The position numbers and the translations under genes were made by a program. From contig NZ_LDUE01000069.1 of the NCBI RefSeq assembly GCF_001038485.1, positions 92,622-156,621 on the forward strand: a DNA stretch of 64,000 nucleotides, read 5' to 3'. The notes under the pieces were generated by a model, which saw nothing but the letters and a program-made list of their open reading frames with translations, searched no databases and was not told the origin of the DNA. Within the stretch, counting starts at the first letter, position 1, and each line of letters starts with the position of its first letter. This DNA is from Ornithinibacillus californiensis (GTDB taxonomy: Bacteria > Bacillota > Bacilli > Bacillales > Amphibacillaceae). Below are positions 61,589 to 64,000 of this stretch, in pieces.

Positions 61589-61628
61589 AACACTCACAAA
61601 CATTGATTTACCAATATTTGTGAGTGTT
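61589..61628 (-). terminator. Terminator of the tRNA-Leu gene
   Basis: AACACTCACAAA..ATTG / CAAT..TTTGTGAGTGTT stem and T-run on the minus strand, 13 bases past the tRNA. Confidence 0.9.
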
Positions 61629-61641
61629 CTATCGTTTTAGA

Positions 61642-61725
61642 TACCGGTGGTCGGGGTCGAACCGACACTCCCCAAGGGGAACGGGATTTTGAGTCCCGCG
61701 CGTCTGCCAATTCCGCCACACCGGC
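61642..61725 (-). tRNA. tRNA-Leu (CAA)
   Basis: 84 nt, long variable arm of a class II tRNA, anticodon CAA in ACTCAAAATC. No CCA is encoded. It is the last gene of the tRNA operon that starts beyond 64 kb, but is separated from tRNA-Cys by 1.8 kb carrying two protein genes. Confidence 0.95.
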
Positions 61726-61817
61726 ATAATATTAATTGACGTTTTCTTGACTGACAACTAATAATATAGCACGGTATGGGTATTGGTGTCAATGCTTATC
61801 ACTCGGATAATTTGTTT

Positions 61818-62297
61818 TTACACTACTGTATCATTGCTACTTAATCTCTTCAAAACGATCTTACGAATGAGGCTTCCAATAAAGAACCCTAAGATAAGAA
61901 AGATAATAGGTAACCAAATTACTCCAAAATAAATACCATTAATATTAAATACTGGAGAGTACACTACACCTATAGTACCGACAAAGGCTGCAAATACAAA
62001 CGGCAAAAATGCAAACGGTTCATTCCCTCCACCTGCATCTCGATAGGCATCCCACATGCCAAATAGATACAGACAAGGATAAAACATCAACCATTGGAAG
62101 TCGGTATGAGCAATTGATTCTTGCATGTTTCCATGAAAACTAGGTAATATTGCATAATTAAGTCCTGACATTACATTGACGATAAACTCTAAGATAATTA
62201 ATACAGTCCCTTTTACTATCTTCCCATTAAGATACTGCCCAAAGCCTGGTAAAGCAATACTCCAGAATAGCACTTCAGCTGCTCTACTTTTTTTCAT
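61818..62297 (-). CDS. TM2-like small membrane protein
   Basis: A 159-residue protein with four hydrophobic helices (LFWSIALPGFGQYLNGKIVKG; VLIILEFIVNVMSG; FAFLPFVFAAFVGTIG; WLPIIFLILGFFIGSLI). The first helix carries the GxGQxYxG signature (PGFGQYLNGK) typical of TM2-type proteins. A short middle segment carries DAYRDAGGG. The ATG at 62297 follows AGGTAG, which is the end of the preceding DUF3231 gene. It sits inside the tRNA operon region. Function unknown. Confidence 0.7.
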   Translation of the reverse strand: MKKSRAAEVLFWSIALPGFGQYLNGKIVKGTVLIILEFIVNVMSGLNYAILPSFHGNMQESIAHTDFQWLMFYPCLYLFGMWDAYRDAGGGNEPFAFLPFVFAAFVGTIGVVYSPVFNINGIYFGVIWLPIIFLILGFFIGSLIRKIVLKRLSSNDTVV

Positions 62298-62305
62298 AGC
62301 ACACA

Positions 62306-63313
62306 CTACCTATCTGATAATTCACGTCTATTGGAAGCCTTTGGTGGCTGTTCTAACCAACCATTATCAATCATAATATTAGCCCCATCCTCTGCATACT
62401 TCATTATTTCAGCAGCTAAACGTGTATAGTGGGTTGATATATCTCGTCTCAAACTACCTGCGAGTGCAATACCAAAGTATCCTAAACTAGCTGAGATCAA
62501 AGCAGTTGTTTGAAACATCATTAGTTTGTCCGAAAAAACAAAGGAAGTATTATCAGTCACCTCTGAATCCCATGACATTGGGGTTGGTAGGTGTTCTTCA
62601 TTTAATATAGAACCAAATACTTCGATATGTTTAGCTGCTATTTCAATTCCTCTTTTCATATACTCTTTTGCTTCCTTCATCTGTGCTACCTGGGAATACC
62701 CCACTATTGTGGCCGTCCCCAATACATTTCTTTGTATATTTGCATATAAACTTGAAATTTCCATGCCAGTAAGTGTTCTTCTTTCGCCAAACCAACCAGT
62801 TAAAAAACTTTGCTTCTTTATATATTCGGCAGCACTAGGAGCATTTATATATGGTGCCCTTATATAAAGTCCTTTCTCAAGCATTAAATCCTTTGCCATT
62901 TGATGTAGTTTGTTTGTTTTAGAAAAACTTGTTGAGAAGTATTCGTACACGTCTGCACGAGCAGTTATGCCCATCGATGCACTATACGTATTCATGCCAA
63001 TACTAGCCATATCCCGAATATAATTCAAAAAATAGGTCTCAGAGTATAAACTAGGTGCATTAATATCAACATCTTCATTTAATCTAAAACCTATTGGAAT
63101 TGGATAACTTTCTTTATTAAAAATAACCTTTAATTGCTCAATATGAGACTCTGATAGTTGTAATCCATACTGAACAACTTCTTTAATACGCTCATCCTCT
63201 ACACAATTAAAGAAGTAGTTCAATACACACACAGACGCGCTATTAGTCATATAAGCGTTCCAAATCTGCGATATTTCAACAGATGTTAGTCTTGAATTGT
63301 GTTCTATCTCCAT
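62306..63313 (-). CDS. DUF3231 family protein
   Basis: A 335-residue, all-helical, probably two-domain protein of DUF3231, related to the CotF/ferritin-like coat family: two similar halves, each with a four-helix bundle (residues 10-160: SVEISQIWNAYMTNSASVCVLNYF and LQLSESHIEQLKVIF; residues 178-330: GMEISSLYANIQRNVLGTATIVGY and IEIAAKHIEVFGSILN). Members are common in sporulating Bacillaceae and may be spore-linked; function unknown. A 28-base palindrome lies over the ribosome site upstream, at 63328-63355. It reads in the same direction as the tRNAs. Confidence 0.85.
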   Translation of the reverse strand: MEIEHNSRLTSVEISQIWNAYMTNSASVCVLNYFFNCVEDERIKEVVQYGLQLSESHIEQLKVIFNKESYPIPIGFRLNEDVDINAPSLYSETYFLNYIRDMASIGMNTYSASMGITARADVYEYFSTSFSKTNKLHQMAKDLMLEKGLYIRAPYINAPSAAEYIKKQSFLTGWFGERRTLTGMEISSLYANIQRNVLGTATIVGYSQVAQMKEAKEYMKRGIEIAAKHIEVFGSILNEEHLPTPMSWDSEVTDNTSFVFSDKLMMFQTTALISASLGYFGIALAGSLRRDISTHYTRLAAEIMKYAEDGANIMIDNGWLEQPPKASNRRELSDR

Positions 63314-63327
63314 AATTAATTACCTCC

Positions 63328-63355
63328 GAATACTAATACTCAATACTTAGTATTC
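63328..63355 (-). promoter_or_regulatory. Palindrome at the DUF3231 start
   Basis: A 28-base near-palindrome with perfect nine-base arms GAATACTAA / TTAGTATTC ending about 7 bases before GGAGG. It could be an operator or part of a promoter -10 (AATACTA fits the sigma-F/G style). Confidence 0.55.
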
Positions 63356-63409
63356 CCTTGTTGTAAAATATATACAGTATGTGTAAACTCATCGAAATAA
63401 TCATGAAAT

Positions 63410-63467
63410 AAAAAAACTCTTTTGTTTTAACCGCTATAAGAGAATAGCAACTAAAATAAAAGAGCTT
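63410..63467 (-). terminator. Terminator after tRNA-Cys
   Basis: CTCTTTT-TTTTA / TAAAA-AAAAGAG paired around a 30-base loop, with a T-run on the minus strand. It shows that the main tRNA operon stops before the DUF3231 gene. Confidence 0.75.
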
Positions 63468-63507
63468 AATCGAGAATAGTTTAATATTTATTTAGAAGAT
63501 AGAATAT

Positions 63508-63581
<74 letters not shown>

Positions 63582-63589
63582 GTTCTATC

Positions 63590-63664
63590 TGGAGCGGAAG
63601 ACGGGATTCGAACCCGCGACCCCCACCTTGGCAAGGTGGTGTTCTACCACTGAACTACTTCCGC
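63590..63664 (-). tRNA. tRNA-Gly (GCC)
   Basis: 75 nt with encoded CCA; anticodon GCC in TTGCCAA; acceptor GCGGAAG. Confidence 0.96.
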
Positions 63665-63666
63665 AC

Positions 63667-63741
63667 TGGCTGGGCTACTAGGATTCGAACCTAGGAATCA
63701 CGAGACCAAAACCCGTTGCCTTACCGCTTGGCTATAGCCCA
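63667..63741 (-). tRNA. tRNA-Gln (TTG)
   Basis: 75 nt with encoded CCA; anticodon TTG in TTTTGGT; acceptor TGGGCTA. Confidence 0.95.
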
Positions 63742-63747
63742 ATAAAA

Positions 63748-63822
63748 GGGCGATCGGTGGGAATCGAACCCACGAGTGCCGGAGCCACAATCCGGTGCGT
63801 TAACCCCTTCGCCACGACCGCC
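63748..63822 (-). tRNA. tRNA-His (GTG)
   Basis: 75 nt, no CCA encoded; anticodon GTG in TTGTGGC; acceptor GGCGGTC. The base before position 1 is T, so the G-1 must be added after transcription. Confidence 0.95.
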
Positions 63823-63831
63823 ATATAAAAA

Positions 63832-63905
63832 TGGCAGGGGTAGTAGGAATCGAACCCACATCAAAGGTTTTGGAGACCTTCGTTTTACCATTAAACTATA
63901 CCCCT
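63832..63905 (-). tRNA. tRNA-Trp (CCA)
   Basis: 74 nt with encoded 3' CCA; anticodon CCA in CTCCAAA; acceptor AGGGGTA. Confidence 0.96.
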
Positions 63906-63938
63906 ACTGTCAAAAATATGACTATTAAATTTTAAAAG

Positions 63939-64000
63939 TGGTGGAGGGGGGCAGATTCGAACTGCCGAACCCGAAGGAGCGGATTTACAGTCCGCCGCGT
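63939..64000 (-). tRNA. tRNA-Tyr (GTA), partial
   Basis: 3' part with encoded CCA, T-arm and the long variable arm of a Tyr tRNA; anticodon GTA in CTGTAAA. The 5' end lies beyond the window. Confidence 0.94.

Overview
The window reads as chromosome of a low-GC, endospore-forming member of the Bacillaceae, probably a salt-tolerant one (inference; I could not run a search). The reasons are a CotF-type coat protein, a gerA-gerB-gerC germination operon, DUF3231 and YuzL-like small proteins, AGGAGG ribosome sites with frequent GTG/TTG starts, U-tailed hairpin terminators, and a tRNA run in the Bacillus order Tyr-Trp-His-Gln-Gly-Cys...Leu.

Layout. 1-1.4 kb: coat protein, then a 51-bp tandem array of hairpin units. 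1.4-4.7 kb: an RNase J-family protein and an amidase. 4.7-8 kb: a metal-handling block with a CzrA-type sensor and zinc-type efflux pump under a dyad operator, plus a cupredoxin and a DoxX-like membrane protein that looks frameshifted. 8-21 kb: a DUF4145 protein, a permease, an RND/LxxG-repeat pair facing a TetR regulator, a CNNM/CBS membrane protein, a LysR regulator, a thioesterase and a LysM-NlpC/P60 wall hydrolase. 20.6-25 kb: DUF4317, DinB, GNAT and YuzL-like genes, and a FrnE/DsbA thiol protein coupled to a tiny Cys protein. 24.7-28.8 kb: germination receptor operon. 29-39 kb: EamA exporter with divergent LysR, SelO with a disrupted C-terminus, SWIM-SNF2 ATPase, and DUF4349 lipoprotein. 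Three copies of one structured 240-365 bp repeat lie among these genes. 39-50 kb: AlkD, an NCS1 permease, DUF418, GNAT, DegV, patatin, a flavin reductase and a large TPR/coiled-coil protein. 49.5-52.5 kb: a possible small RNA, glutathione peroxidase with OhrR and a 33-nt operator, and a BMP-type nucleoside lipoprotein behind a guanine riboswitch. 52.8-61.5 kb: ProC without a normal start codon, an OpuAC-like lipoprotein, an RpiR regulator, an amidohydrolase opposite an Rgg-like regulator, and TruA. 61.6-64 kb: a tRNA operon in which a DUF3231 gene and a membrane gene sit between tRNA-Cys and tRNA-Leu.

I see no prophage, transposase, rRNA or CRISPR. The least explained signals are the three-copy modular foldback repeat, the 51-bp hairpin array, the promoter-to-terminator unit at 49.6-49.85 kb with no gene in it, and the genes inside the tRNA operon. 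Two genes (DoxX-like, selO) carry apparent single-base frameshifts.
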